7,528 nt of DNA from an uncultured Eubacteriales bacterium (GCA_902493345.1 CABUPM010000098.1:1-7528), one strand, 5' to 3'; counted from the first letter of the stretch, positions 1 to 5,891 are shown. The notes: a model not told the origin generated them from the letters alone. Translations and numbers: made by a program.

Positions 1-1
1 C

Positions 2-265
2 AAGGATCCGGCGTATTTTCAGAGGTTTGTCCGAGTATTGCAGGATGGTTTTGCTTCTGCAGAAACCGCGGGAAATATTCTGGTCATCAAGACGGTGATC
101 GGAATGGCAATGGCGGTAGCGACAGCACTGGATAATCTGGAGCTCTCGGAGATCGTAGGCTGTATCGCCGGAGACGACACAATCTTCGCGGCAGCGCGTA
201 CGCCGGAGGATTCGGTACGGCTTCAGGAGAAGATCCGGCGGATTGTTGAAAATGGCCTGGAGTAA
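2..265 (+). CDS. argR: Arginine repressor ArgR, C-terminal part (5' end outside window)
   Basis: Only the last 87 residues are visible; the reading frame is open to the left edge, so the N-terminal winged-helix DNA-binding domain is missing. The visible part matches the ArgR C-terminal oligomerisation and arginine-binding domain: the stretch GNILVIKT, an alanine-rich helix, then EIVGCIAGDDT. The GDD triplet (bases 170-178) is the family's arginine-contacting signature. In the family, hexameric ArgR with bound L-arginine represses arginine biosynthesis and often activates catabolism. The gene ends 15 bases before recN and no terminator lies between them, so the two are probably co-transcribed, which is the usual arrangement in Firmicutes. 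The in-frame TTG at 38 is internal and not a start. Identity is secure; length and N-terminus cannot be judged. Confidence 0.93.
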   Translation, partial: KDPAYFQRFVRVLQDGFASAETAGNILVIKTVIGMAMAVATALDNLELSEIVGCIAGDDTIFAAARTPEDSVRLQEKIRRIVENGLE

Positions 266-280
266 GGCAGGGGGAAGAAT

Positions 281-1981
281 ATGCTGACGCATCTGCGGGT
301 AAAAAACATCGCGCTGATCGATGATATCGCGTTGGATCTGGATGAAGGACTGAATATTTTAACTGGTGAAACGGGTGCCGGTAAGAGTATCATTATGGGC
401 GCCGTCAATCTGGCGCTGGGAGCCAGAGTTTCCAAGGAGCTATTGGGCGACAGGGAAAAGCCGGCACAGGTGGACTTGGTATTTGATGTGACAGGTACAA
501 GCGTGGAAAAGCATCTGATAGAGATGGGACTCCTGAAGCCGGAAGATGGGGGAGAGGTCCTCTTATCCCGGCGGATCGCGCCGAACGGACGTGCCGTCAA
601 TCGGCTGAACGAAGAGATTGTGACGGCCTCCGCCCTGCAGAAGGCAGCAACGCTTTTGATTGATGTTCACGGACAGCATGAACACCAATCGCTGCTCGAC
701 GCCAGTCGCCATATTGATCTGCTGGACCGCTTTGATGAGCGGACGGTGGCATTGAAGGGGCAGCTGCGAGGCCTTCTGGAGCAGTATCACGCCAAGGAGG
801 CGGAGTACCAGGAGTGGAGCCAGCAGGCAGGCGATAAGGAGAGGATTCTCGCGCTGATGCAGTACGAGGCGCAGGAGATCGACGAAGCGGAGATTCAGGA
901 CGGAGAAGAAGAGGAACTGATCGCGTCGGTTCGTCTGGCACAGTCCGCTGTCCATATTCAGGAAGCTTGTCTGGCAGCGTATGGAGCCCTCAGAGGCGAA
1001 GGGGACTACGGCGAAGGCGGTGTGGATGCTTTGAACCGGGCTCTGTCGGAGCTGCAGGATATCGAAGGACTGGACGAGGAAAAACTCTCGCCGATTCTTT
1101 CTTCTCTGGCGGACGCCGCCGCGATTGCGGAGGACGCGGCTTCAGAGATCAAGCGGTATGGAGAGGATGCGCAAACGGATCCGGAGGCGCTGGAGGAGAT
1201 GCGGGAGCGTCTGGAGCTGATCCGACGGCTTAAGGGAAAGTACGGCGGAAGCATTGAAAAGATCCGGCAGTATCGGGAAGAATTGGAAGGATCCATCCGC
1301 AAGATTGAGAACATCAATGAGACGCTGGAAGGGCTAAAGAAGGATATTGAGCGTTTGCAGGGACAGCTGCAGAAGACGGCAGATCAACTGAGCGTACTTC
1401 GAAAGAAAGCGGCGCAAACGATCGCAGGAGAGATTACAGCCCTGTTGAAGACGCTGCAGTTCCAGGATCCGGAGTTTTCAGTAGAGATCACAGCTAGAGA
1501 TACAGTCGGGGCAAAGGGAAAGGATCAGGTGCAGTTTATGATTCGCACCAATGTAGGCGAAGCCCTGCGTCCGCTGAATAAAATCGCTTCCGGCGGTGAG
1601 ATCTCGCGGATTATGCTGGCGATCAAGACGGTGCTCGCGCAGCGGGACGAGATTCCGACATTGATTTTTGATGAGATTGATACAGGAATCAGCGGAAGAA
1701 CGGCACAGAGTGTCGCGGAAAAGCTGGCGCTGATCTCCCGTTTTCATCAGATTATCTGTATCACGCATTTGCCGCAGATTGCGGCCATGGCAGATCATCA
1801 TCTGCGTATTGAAAAGAACGTATATGACGGACATGCCCGTACAGAGGTCGCGCAATTGGATCCGGAAGAATCCGCAGAGGAGCTGGCTCGAATGTTGGGT
1901 GGCACGCAGATGACAGAGACAGCCAGACAAAACGCGTTTGAAATGAAAAAATTGGCGGCTGAATGGAAAAAGCATAATTAA
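281..1981 (+). CDS. recN: DNA repair protein RecN (SMC-like ATPase)
   Basis: The product has 566 residues, the normal length for RecN. It is a cytoplasmic SMC-like ATPase that gathers at double-strand breaks and helps recombinational repair with RecA. Visible motifs are Walker A GETGAGKS at residues 29-36, a long charged central region rich in E, K, Q and L that should form the antiparallel coiled coil (about 150-400), the ABC signature SGGE at 437-440, Walker B LIFDEID at 461-467, a D-loop GISGRTAQ directly after it, and the switch histidine in ITHLPQIAA (His496). The N-terminal motif RVKNIALIDDI is typical of RecN. The ATG is preceded by a good ribosome-binding site, AGGGGGAAG, ending 3 bases before it. 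It lies between argR and spoIVB, the conserved order in spore-formers. No frameshift or missing catalytic motif was seen. Confidence 0.97.
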   Translation: MLTHLRVKNIALIDDIALDLDEGLNILTGETGAGKSIIMGAVNLALGARVSKELLGDREKPAQVDLVFDVTGTSVEKHLIEMGLLKPEDGGEVLLSRRIAPNGRAVNRLNEEIVTASALQKAATLLIDVHGQHEHQSLLDASRHIDLLDRFDERTVALKGQLRGLLEQYHAKEAEYQEWSQQAGDKERILALMQYEAQEIDEAEIQDGEEEELIASVRLAQSAVHIQEACLAAYGALRGEGDYGEGGVDALNRALSELQDIEGLDEEKLSPILSSLADAAAIAEDAASEIKRYGEDAQTDPEALEEMRERLELIRRLKGKYGGSIEKIRQYREELEGSIRKIENINETLEGLKKDIERLQGQLQKTADQLSVLRKKAAQTIAGEITALLKTLQFQDPEFSVEITARDTVGAKGKDQVQFMIRTNVGEALRPLNKIASGGEISRIMLAIKTVLAQRDEIPTLIFDEIDTGISGRTAQSVAEKLALISRFHQIICITHLPQIAAMADHHLRIEKNVYDGHARTEVAQLDPEESAEELARMLGGTQMTETARQNAFEMKKLAAEWKKHN

Positions 1982-2001
1982 AGCAGCAAAGTGACACAAT
2001 A
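1972..2001 (+). promoter_or_regulatory. Candidate forespore (sigma-G/sigma-F type) promoter for spoIVB
   Basis: GCATA at 1972-1976 fits the sigma-G and sigma-F -35 consensus (GHATR / GYATA as described in Bacillus subtilis). Eighteen bases further on, CACAATA (1995-2001) fits the sigma-G -10 consensus CATWHTA with one mismatch. The same site read as sigma-F (TGACACAATA from 1992, spacing 15) fits GGNNANAHTR with one mismatch. The element overlaps the recN stop codon and would start transcription about 10 bases before the spoIVB ribosome-binding site. In B. subtilis spoIVB is transcribed in the forespore by sigma-F and mainly sigma-G, which supports the call. It is inferred from consensus only. 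Confidence 0.45.
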
Positions 2002-2020
2002 GACAAAGGAATCCACTTAT

Positions 2021-2027
2021 AAAGGAG
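2021..2027 (+). promoter_or_regulatory. Ribosome-binding site setting the TTG start of spoIVB
   Basis: AAAGGAG is a near-perfect Shine-Dalgarno sequence 8 bases before TTG 2036. The in-frame GTG at 2027 overlaps this site and therefore cannot be the start it serves, so TTG 2036 is preferred. Confidence 0.75.
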
Positions 2028-2035
2028 TGAGAGCT

Positions 2036-3325
2036 TTGTCAAGTCATAAGCAGCACGGCCTGAACTCTCCGGGAGAACCGGAGAAGAAAGCAAGATGGTG
2101 GAAGTATATGCAAATCGCGATTCCGATCCTCTTGCTTTTTTTATATGCGTTTCTATATTGGAGCATTCCGGATGAGATTCGTCTCCTATCCGGTCAGAAT
2201 ACATCTCTGTCGTACGCATGGTATTGCAGTCTCGAAATCAAAGAAACACAGGCCATTCAGGTGGCATCCTCGGATGTTTCCCCCAATCCGCAGATTTATT
2301 TGACCGGCAGGTCGGAGGAACGTGCCGGGACAGAAGCGGTCGTATCGCTGTTTGGGGTCCTTCCCTTAAAAAAGGTGAGGGTAGAGATCTGGCCGCAGAT
2401 GGATCTGATCCCTATGGGAACGGCGGTGGGGATCGATATTCGAACCGACGGCATTCTGGTTCTGGGACTGGGAGAGGTGACGGAAGCGGATGGAACACAT
2501 AAGAGTCCGGCCAAAGGCGTGCTGTATTCCGGCGACAGAATCTATAAGATCGATGGAGAAAGGATCCGTGGGAAACAGGAGATGATGGAAAGGATCGCAG
2601 CCTGCCAGGGACGTAGCCTCCTTCTGGATATCGAGCGCGGGGGAAATGAGATGCAGGTGACAGTACAGCCGGTACGCGGCGCGGATGGAAGCTATAAAAT
2701 CGGTCTGTGGATTCGTGATAGGGCGCAGGGGATTGGGACATTGACTTATGTGGATCCGGAGTCAGGGCAATTTGGGGCAGTAGGACACGGGATGATGGAC
2801 GTAGATCTGAAAGAACTTTTGCCTGTTGGAGAAGGGACGATCTGCCGGGCGGTGATCAGCCGCGTGAAAAAAGGCGATGTCGGGGAACCGGGTGAGATTG
2901 TGGCAAGCTTAAGCCGAAACACGCTCGGAAGCGTAGAGAAGAATACGGAATGCGGTCTTTTCGGTACTTATACCGGAGAATGCAGTACAGCGTCCATACC
3001 GGTTGCATTCCGGGATCAGGTGTCGGATGGGGACGTGAAGATTTTGTGTACGTTGGAAGGAATGGAGCCAAGATGGTATGATGCGAGGATTCAGCGGGTT
3101 TCGATGATCGCTTCTCAAAATATCGGATTTACGGTAGAGATCACAGATCCTGCACTGGTAGAGAAGACTGGCGGGATCATTCAGGGGATGAGCGGAAGCC
3201 CAATCATGCAGAACGGGTGCCTGATCGGGGCTGTAACCCATGTGCTAGTGCAAGATCCCGGAAAAGGGTATGGAATCTATATTGAGGATATGCTCAGTCA
3301 GCATCTGGACAACAAGGCGGCGTGA
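2036..3325 (+). CDS. spoIVB: SpoIVB serine peptidase (stage IV sporulation protein B, family S55)
   Basis: The product has 429 residues from TTG 2036, close to the 426 of B. subtilis SpoIVB. It has a basic cytoplasmic start, one membrane segment (about residues 26-46, AIPILLLFLYAFLYW), a PDZ domain (about 125-215, with the segment SGDRIYKIDGERI), and a C-terminal S55 peptidase domain. The catalytic histidine is in AVGHGM (His251) and the nucleophile serine in GMSGSP (Ser386), followed by the family-typical IGAVTHV and DPGKGYGIYIEDML. In B. subtilis the forespore secretes SpoIVB into the intermembrane space, where it cleaves SpoIVFA and so frees SpoIVFB to process pro-sigma-K. Whether that whole pathway exists here cannot be seen. 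A likely forespore promoter lies just upstream and an intrinsic terminator overlaps the stop codon, so it is probably its own transcription unit apart from read-through from recN. Confidence 0.96.
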   Translation: MSSHKQHGLNSPGEPEKKARWWKYMQIAIPILLLFLYAFLYWSIPDEIRLLSGQNTSLSYAWYCSLEIKETQAIQVASSDVSPNPQIYLTGRSEERAGTEAVVSLFGVLPLKKVRVEIWPQMDLIPMGTAVGIDIRTDGILVLGLGEVTEADGTHKSPAKGVLYSGDRIYKIDGERIRGKQEMMERIAACQGRSLLLDIERGGNEMQVTVQPVRGADGSYKIGLWIRDRAQGIGTLTYVDPESGQFGAVGHGMMDVDLKELLPVGEGTICRAVISRVKKGDVGEPGEIVASLSRNTLGSVEKNTECGLFGTYTGECSTASIPVAFRDQVSDGDVKILCTLEGMEPRWYDARIQRVSMIASQNIGFTVEITDPALVEKTGGIIQGMSGSPIMQNGCLIGAVTHVLVQDPGKGYGIYIEDMLSQHLDNKAA

Positions 3326-3365
3326 AAAAAAGACTGTAGAATCCGCGGATTTTACAGTCTTTTTT
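3325..3365 (+). terminator. Intrinsic terminator after spoIVB
   Basis: The left arm GACTGTAGAATCC (3332-3344) pairs with the right arm up to 3359 through one G-T wobble. The stem is extended by a run of A (3325-3331) against a run of six T (3360-3365), and the tip is the palindrome CCGCGG. It begins at the last base of the spoIVB stop codon. The A and T runs on both sides mean it could also work for transcription from the right. It separates spoIVB from spo0A. Confidence 0.92.
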
Positions 3366-3494
3366 ACTGCGGGGATTCGACGGCAGAAACAGAACATCTT
3401 TTTAAAACAAAAAGCAGAATGCATAAAATCTAATATTTTACAAATATGTTAAATTATGTAAAACAACGAAATGAAAATAAATGAATCAGACTTC
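3366..3494 (+). other. AT-rich spo0A upstream region with an inverted repeat
   Basis: No gene is visible here. The stretch from about 3400 to 3490 is clearly richer in A and T than its surroundings. It contains an inverted repeat, TTTTACA (3436-3442) and TGTAAAA (3457-3463), with 14 bases between the arms. TTCGACG at 3376-3382 is one base away from the reverse complement of the B. subtilis 0A-box core TGTCGAA. Either could be an operator, but neither is strong enough to call. No convincing sigma-H promoter was found, although spo0A has one in Bacillus. Confidence 0.4.
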
Positions 3495-3523
3495 TTGCTC
3501 TCTGGAAGAAAATGGTATATACT
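3495..3523 (+). promoter_or_regulatory. Sigma-A-type promoter of spo0A
   Basis: TTGCTC (3495-3500) and TATACT (3518-3523) are separated by exactly 17 bases. Transcription would begin near 3530, leaving a leader of about 27 bases with the ribosome-binding site. The AT-rich DNA just upstream could add an UP-element effect. Inferred from consensus. Confidence 0.65.
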
Positions 3524-3542
3524 GGAAATACAAAATCGATCA

Positions 3543-3549
3543 GGGAGGG
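3543..3549 (+). promoter_or_regulatory. Ribosome-binding site setting the GTG start of spo0A
   Basis: GGGAGGG lies 7 bases before GTG 3557. An in-frame ATG at 3512 falls between the promoter boxes and would add 15 residues absent from Spo0A proteins, so GTG 3557 is the start. Confidence 0.85.
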
Positions 3550-3556
3550 TCAGAAA

Positions 3557-4354
3557 GTGAGTAAATTATCAGTTTTGGTCGCAGATGATAACCAGGAGTT
3601 CAGAGGAATCCTGAAAGAATATATCAACCGGCAGGAAGATATGGAGACCATGGCAGAGGCATCGAACGGAGAGGAGACTTTGGAAAAGATCCATACCCTT
3701 CATCCGGATATTGTCCTTTTGGATATGATCATGCCGAGAGTGGATGGATTGGGAGTTTTGGAAGGGCTTCGGGACAATCCGCCGGAGAAGATGCCTCTGA
3801 CGATTATGATTTCCGCGGTTGGGCAGGATCGGATTACAGAAAAGGCGTTTGAGCTGGGAGCAACGTATTATATGACAAAACCGTTTGAGTTGGCATCCTT
3901 GACCAATCGGATCCGTCAGCTCTATGGGGATACGATTCCGGAATGTAACAGAATTTCTACATCGCCTGCCACTTTTTATCGTCGGAAGGATTCTCGGAGA
4001 GCGGATGTGGAGACAGAGGTTACGAATATGATCCATGAGATTGGGGTTCCTGCGCATATTAAGGGATATCAGTATCTGAGAGATGCCATCATCATGGCCT
4101 TGGAGGATATGGATATTCTGAATGCGATTACCAAGCAGCTGTATCCGGCAATCGCTAAAAAATACGATACAACGCCCAGCCGTGTCGAGAGAGCAATCCG
4201 CCATGCCATTGAAGTTGCTTGGAGCCGTGGCAAGATGGACACAATCGATCGCCTGTTTGGCTACACGATCAATAACGGCAAGGGAAAACCGACCAATTCG
4301 GAATTTGTCGCACTCATTGCGGATCGGCTGCGTCTGGAACTCAAGGCAGGATAA
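3557..4354 (+). CDS. spo0A: Sporulation master regulator Spo0A
   Basis: The product has 265 residues (267 in B. subtilis). The receiver domain (about 1-125) shows the acidic pair Asp10-Asp11, the phosphate-accepting Asp56 in VLLDMIMP, Ser86 in the usual Thr/Ser switch place, and Lys108 in TKPF. A variable hinge (about 125-150) leads to the Spo0A-specific DNA-binding domain, with HEIGVPAHIKGY, the recognition-helix region SRVERAIRHAIEVAWSRG and KPTNSEF almost unchanged from Bacillus. When phosphorylated it dimerises, binds 0A boxes and switches on early sporulation genes while repressing growth-phase genes. In Clostridia the phosphate generally comes directly from orphan histidine kinases; none is encoded here. 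It has its own housekeeping promoter. The stop codon lies within a weak hairpin followed by T residues. Confidence 0.98.
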   Translation: MSKLSVLVADDNQEFRGILKEYINRQEDMETMAEASNGEETLEKIHTLHPDIVLLDMIMPRVDGLGVLEGLRDNPPEKMPLTIMISAVGQDRITEKAFELGATYYMTKPFELASLTNRIRQLYGDTIPECNRISTSPATFYRRKDSRRADVETEVTNMIHEIGVPAHIKGYQYLRDAIIMALEDMDILNAITKQLYPAIAKKYDTTPSRVERAIRHAIEVAWSRGKMDTIDRLFGYTINNGKGKPTNSEFVALIADRLRLELKAG

Positions 4355-4369
4355 GGCTTTTCTTTTTTT
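4343..4369 (+). terminator. Weak possible terminator after spo0A
   Basis: AAGGC (4343-4347) can pair with GCTTT (4356-4360) around an 8-base loop that contains the spo0A stop codon, followed by TCTTTTTTT. The stem has only 5 pairs, one of them a wobble, so termination may be partial and spo0A transcripts could read into the hydrolase gene. Confidence 0.35.
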
Positions 4370-4377
4370 CGTGACTG

Positions 4378-4386
4378 TGTTATAAT
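4378..4386 (+). promoter_or_regulatory. Extended -10 promoter of the hydrolase gene
   Basis: TGTTATAAT contains a perfect TATAAT (4381-4386) with the TG dinucleotide of an extended -10 element. The -35 position is only T-rich (TTTTCT at 4358-4363, spacing 17). Transcription would start near 4393. This suggests the hydrolase can be expressed independently of spo0A. Confidence 0.6.
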
Positions 4387-4405
4387 AAAGAAAGCTTATG
4401 ATTGC

Positions 4406-4412
4406 GGGAGGG
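4406..4412 (+). promoter_or_regulatory. Ribosome-binding site setting the ATG 4419 start
   Basis: GGGAGGG lies 6 bases before ATG 4419. The in-frame ATG at 4398 lies upstream of this site and has no ribosome-binding sequence of its own, so it is rejected as the start. Confidence 0.8.
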
Positions 4413-4418
4413 ACGGCC

Positions 4419-5459
4419 ATGGACACATCTTTGTTTGAAGATCAGAGAGTCGAAAAAAGAAATGAAGAGCAGGGACAGAATCAGTATTCGCCCTATTGTG
4501 ATTTTATCTATTATTCTTCTTCCAGAGATCCCGAGCTTCGTTTGGCAATGAAGGTTATTAAACCAGCGCGTCCGGGGTATATCCTGGCAATGACGCATGG
4601 CTGGCATATGTCCGTGGAACCCTTTGAATATATGGAGAAGCCGAGAGAGGATCAGCCGTTTTTGATCATTCAGGTGGATATGCGCGGTAGAGCTTTTTCC
4701 ACGGGGCAGCCGGATTGTAACGGCTATGAACTGTGGGATGTTATAGATGCGGTCCAATATGCGCGCCGCATGTATGCGGAATATACTCTGGATCCGGAGA
4801 TTGTCTATTTTGAAGCAGGCAGCGGCGGGGGAGGAAACGCATACGCGATTGCGGGAAAGTTTCCGGACTTTTTTACAGCGGTCAATGCGCTGTATGGGAT
4901 TTCAGACTATGCGTTGTGGTATGAAAAGGATACTGTGGGAGAATTCCGGGATGAGATGGACATATGGATTGGCTGTAGCCCGGAGGAGAATCCAATGGCC
5001 TATGCGGCAAGAAGCGGCATTACAACCGTAGAAAACCTCATGGTGCCGCTGTATATAGCCCATGGGGAGACAGATATACGAGTTCCCTCAGAGCATGCGG
5101 TACGTTATCTGGAGAAGGCACAGGAGCTTGGAAAAGATTCGTTGATCGAATACTACGAGCTAAAGGGTGTTGGAACCCGTTCGCATCTGGGGAATATTAC
5201 ACCGAACCAACGTACGGAGATGGAGCGCCGGGCCAGAGCCAACCTGATGGAACATACGATGCCGCCTGTTTTGCCCAGAAAGGGAAAACTGATGGTGGCG
5301 GGGTACCTTGTTACCAAGGAGTTTTCTGTAGTGCTGGATTCCGTGGATAAGACGGCAGAGTTGGAGTATGATCTGGAGACAGAAAAATTTCAACTGAAGT
5401 GTCCGGTTCCGTCTGGGTACACACTGGAACGCTTTCGAAATATGTCAAAAAAAGTATGA
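4419..5459 (+). CDS. Alpha/beta hydrolase, prolyl-oligopeptidase (S9/S15)-like, function unknown
   Basis: The product has 346 residues, with no signal peptide or membrane segment, so it should be cytoplasmic. A candidate oxyanion-hole segment THGWH is at 59-63. DMRGRAFSTG from 87 resembles the DxRGxGxSxG segment of S9 and S15/CocE enzymes. The nucleophile elbow is EAGSGGGGNA with candidate Ser135; the usual G two residues before the serine is A. It is followed by AGKFPDFFTAVNALYGISDY, typical of S9 catalytic domains. HGETDIRVP supplies Asp219, and His256 in GTRSHLGN completes a likely triad. The last 70 or so residues look beta-rich and are not assigned. It may be a peptidase or an esterase; the substrate cannot be told. 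There is no N-terminal beta-propeller, so it is not a classical prolyl oligopeptidase. It has its own promoter and no convincing terminator before the 6S RNA gene. I know of no named gene for it. Confidence 0.85.
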   Translation: MDTSLFEDQRVEKRNEEQGQNQYSPYCDFIYYSSSRDPELRLAMKVIKPARPGYILAMTHGWHMSVEPFEYMEKPREDQPFLIIQVDMRGRAFSTGQPDCNGYELWDVIDAVQYARRMYAEYTLDPEIVYFEAGSGGGGNAYAIAGKFPDFFTAVNALYGISDYALWYEKDTVGEFRDEMDIWIGCSPEENPMAYAARSGITTVENLMVPLYIAHGETDIRVPSEHAVRYLEKAQELGKDSLIEYYELKGVGTRSHLGNITPNQRTEMERRARANLMEHTMPPVLPRKGKLMVAGYLVTKEFSVVLDSVDKTAELEYDLETEKFQLKCPVPSGYTLERFRNMSKKV

Positions 5460-5476
5460 TTTTTTTCATAAAAGGC

Positions 5477-5505
5477 TTGCATATTTCAGGAAGTTGAGGT
5501 ATAAT
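5477..5505 (+). promoter_or_regulatory. Strong sigma-A promoter of the 6S RNA gene
   Basis: TTGCAT (5477-5482) and a perfect TATAAT (5500-5505) are separated by 17 bases. The start point would be about 5511-5513, just outside the closing stem of the predicted RNA. The fit between promoter and RNA end supports both calls. Confidence 0.85.
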
Positions 5506-5510
5506 ATATT

Positions 5511-5700
5511 CACATCCTGGGGTGTACGATAGCTTGTATATTTGAACCTACACCTTGAGATTGGGAGTTCTAATGCTAGCCTACAATGCCGGGCCCCAAG
5601 CTAATTCCTGTTATGCAGGCAGGGGATGGCAGCGTAGATACTGCGAACACCCACCTAGCATTTGCTAGGGATCAAATTTCAGGCGTCGGCATTCTGGGCA
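5511..5700 (+). ncRNA. ssrS: 6S RNA (SsrS), RNA polymerase regulator
   Basis: The region folds as 6S RNA. The closing stem pairs 5516-5525 with 5689-5698, 10 pairs including wobbles. The internal stem pairs TGGG (5562-5565) with CCCA (5650-5653) and GTTC (5567-5570) with GAAC (5645-5648) around one A/A mismatch. The arm continues with CTAC/GTAG (5581-5584/5634-5637), TGCC/GGCA (5587-5590/5628-5631) and CCCC/GGGG (5594-5597/5622-5625) and ends in the hairpin CCTG-TTATG-CAGG (5607-5619). The open central bubble lies between the closing and internal stems. Its 3' strand carries the small hairpin CCTAGC-ATTT-GCTAGG (5654-5669), matching the CCTTGAACC/GGGTTCAAGG hairpin of E. coli 6S RNA; the order ACTGCGA, CACCT, hairpin, GGCAT, CTGGG also parallels E. 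coli. 6S RNA mimics an open promoter and sequesters housekeeping RNA polymerase in slow growth. Exact ends are estimated. Confidence 0.88.
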
Positions 5701-5724
5701 GGGGATGCTTGCATCCCCTGTTTA
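5699..5724 (+). terminator. Perfect hairpin after 6S RNA (terminator or processing site)
   Basis: CAGGGGATG (5699-5707) pairs perfectly with CATCCCCTG (5712-5720) around CTTG. Only TTTACAT follows, a short T run, so termination may be incomplete and transcription could go on into the tRNA. A second small hairpin, CATAG-TCCC-CTATG (5725-5738), fills the space before the tRNA. Confidence 0.6.
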
Positions 5725-5743
5725 CATAGTCCCCTATGGATCA

Positions 5744-5816
5744 GGGCGAGTGGCTCAGTTGGGAGAGCGCCGCGTTCGCATCGCGGAGGTCGAGGGTTCG
5801 AATCCCTTCTCGTCCA
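5744..5816 (+). tRNA. tRNA-Ala, anticodon CGC
   Basis: A full cloverleaf of 73 bases. The acceptor stem GGGCGAG/CTCGTCC includes the G3-U70 wobble (5746/5813), the alanine identity element. The D arm is GCTC/GAGC; the anticodon stem CCGCG/CGCGG encloses the loop TTCGCAT with anticodon CGC at 5777-5779, reading GCG. The T arm is GAGGG-TTCGAAT-CCCTT and the discriminator base is A. CCA is not encoded (TGG follows) and must be added by nucleotidyltransferase. No promoter of its own is evident in the 43 bases after the 6S RNA, so it may depend on read-through from the 6S promoter. A strong terminator starts 2 bases after it. Confidence 0.96.
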
Positions 5817-5817
5817 T

Positions 5818-5863
5818 GGAGAGCTTTCTCTTTTGTTCAGGCAGAAGGGAAGGTTCTTTTTTT
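5818..5863 (+). terminator. Long intrinsic terminator after tRNA-Ala
   Basis: The left arm 5824-5835 (CTTTCTCTTTTG) pairs with 5842-5853 (CAGAAGGGAAGG) over 12 consecutive pairs with three G-T wobbles, around the loop TTCAGG. The pairing continues outward with GAG 5821-5823 against TTC 5854-5856 and further weak pairs into the T run. The stem ends directly in TTCTTTTTTT, so this should be an efficient terminator. Confidence 0.85.
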
Positions 5864-5891
5864 ATCCCAAAGCAGAAATCAAAATGGAAAT

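Noticed and set aside
1478..2219. Minus-strand open frames opposite the end of recN and start of spoIVB
   Set aside because: Low-complexity products without motifs, opposite well-identified genes.
3478..3488. Sigma-H -10-like element (AATGAATCA) before spo0A
   Set aside because: No AGGA-type -35 box lies at the required distance.
3569..4426. Long open frame (285 codons) on the minus strand opposite spo0A
   Set aside because: It lies wholly opposite a certain gene, its translation is rich in Arg, Cys and His without domain motifs, and no ribosome-binding site supports it.
5447..5466. Run of A, then GTATGA, then run of T at the end of the hydrolase gene as a terminator
   Set aside because: A stem of A-T pairs only, with no GC core, is unlikely to terminate; left unannotated.
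5709..5740. Possible tRNA promoter TTGCAT ... TATGGA
   Set aside because: The spacing is 20 bases, the -10 box is poor and the -35 box lies inside the hairpin; not good enough to call.
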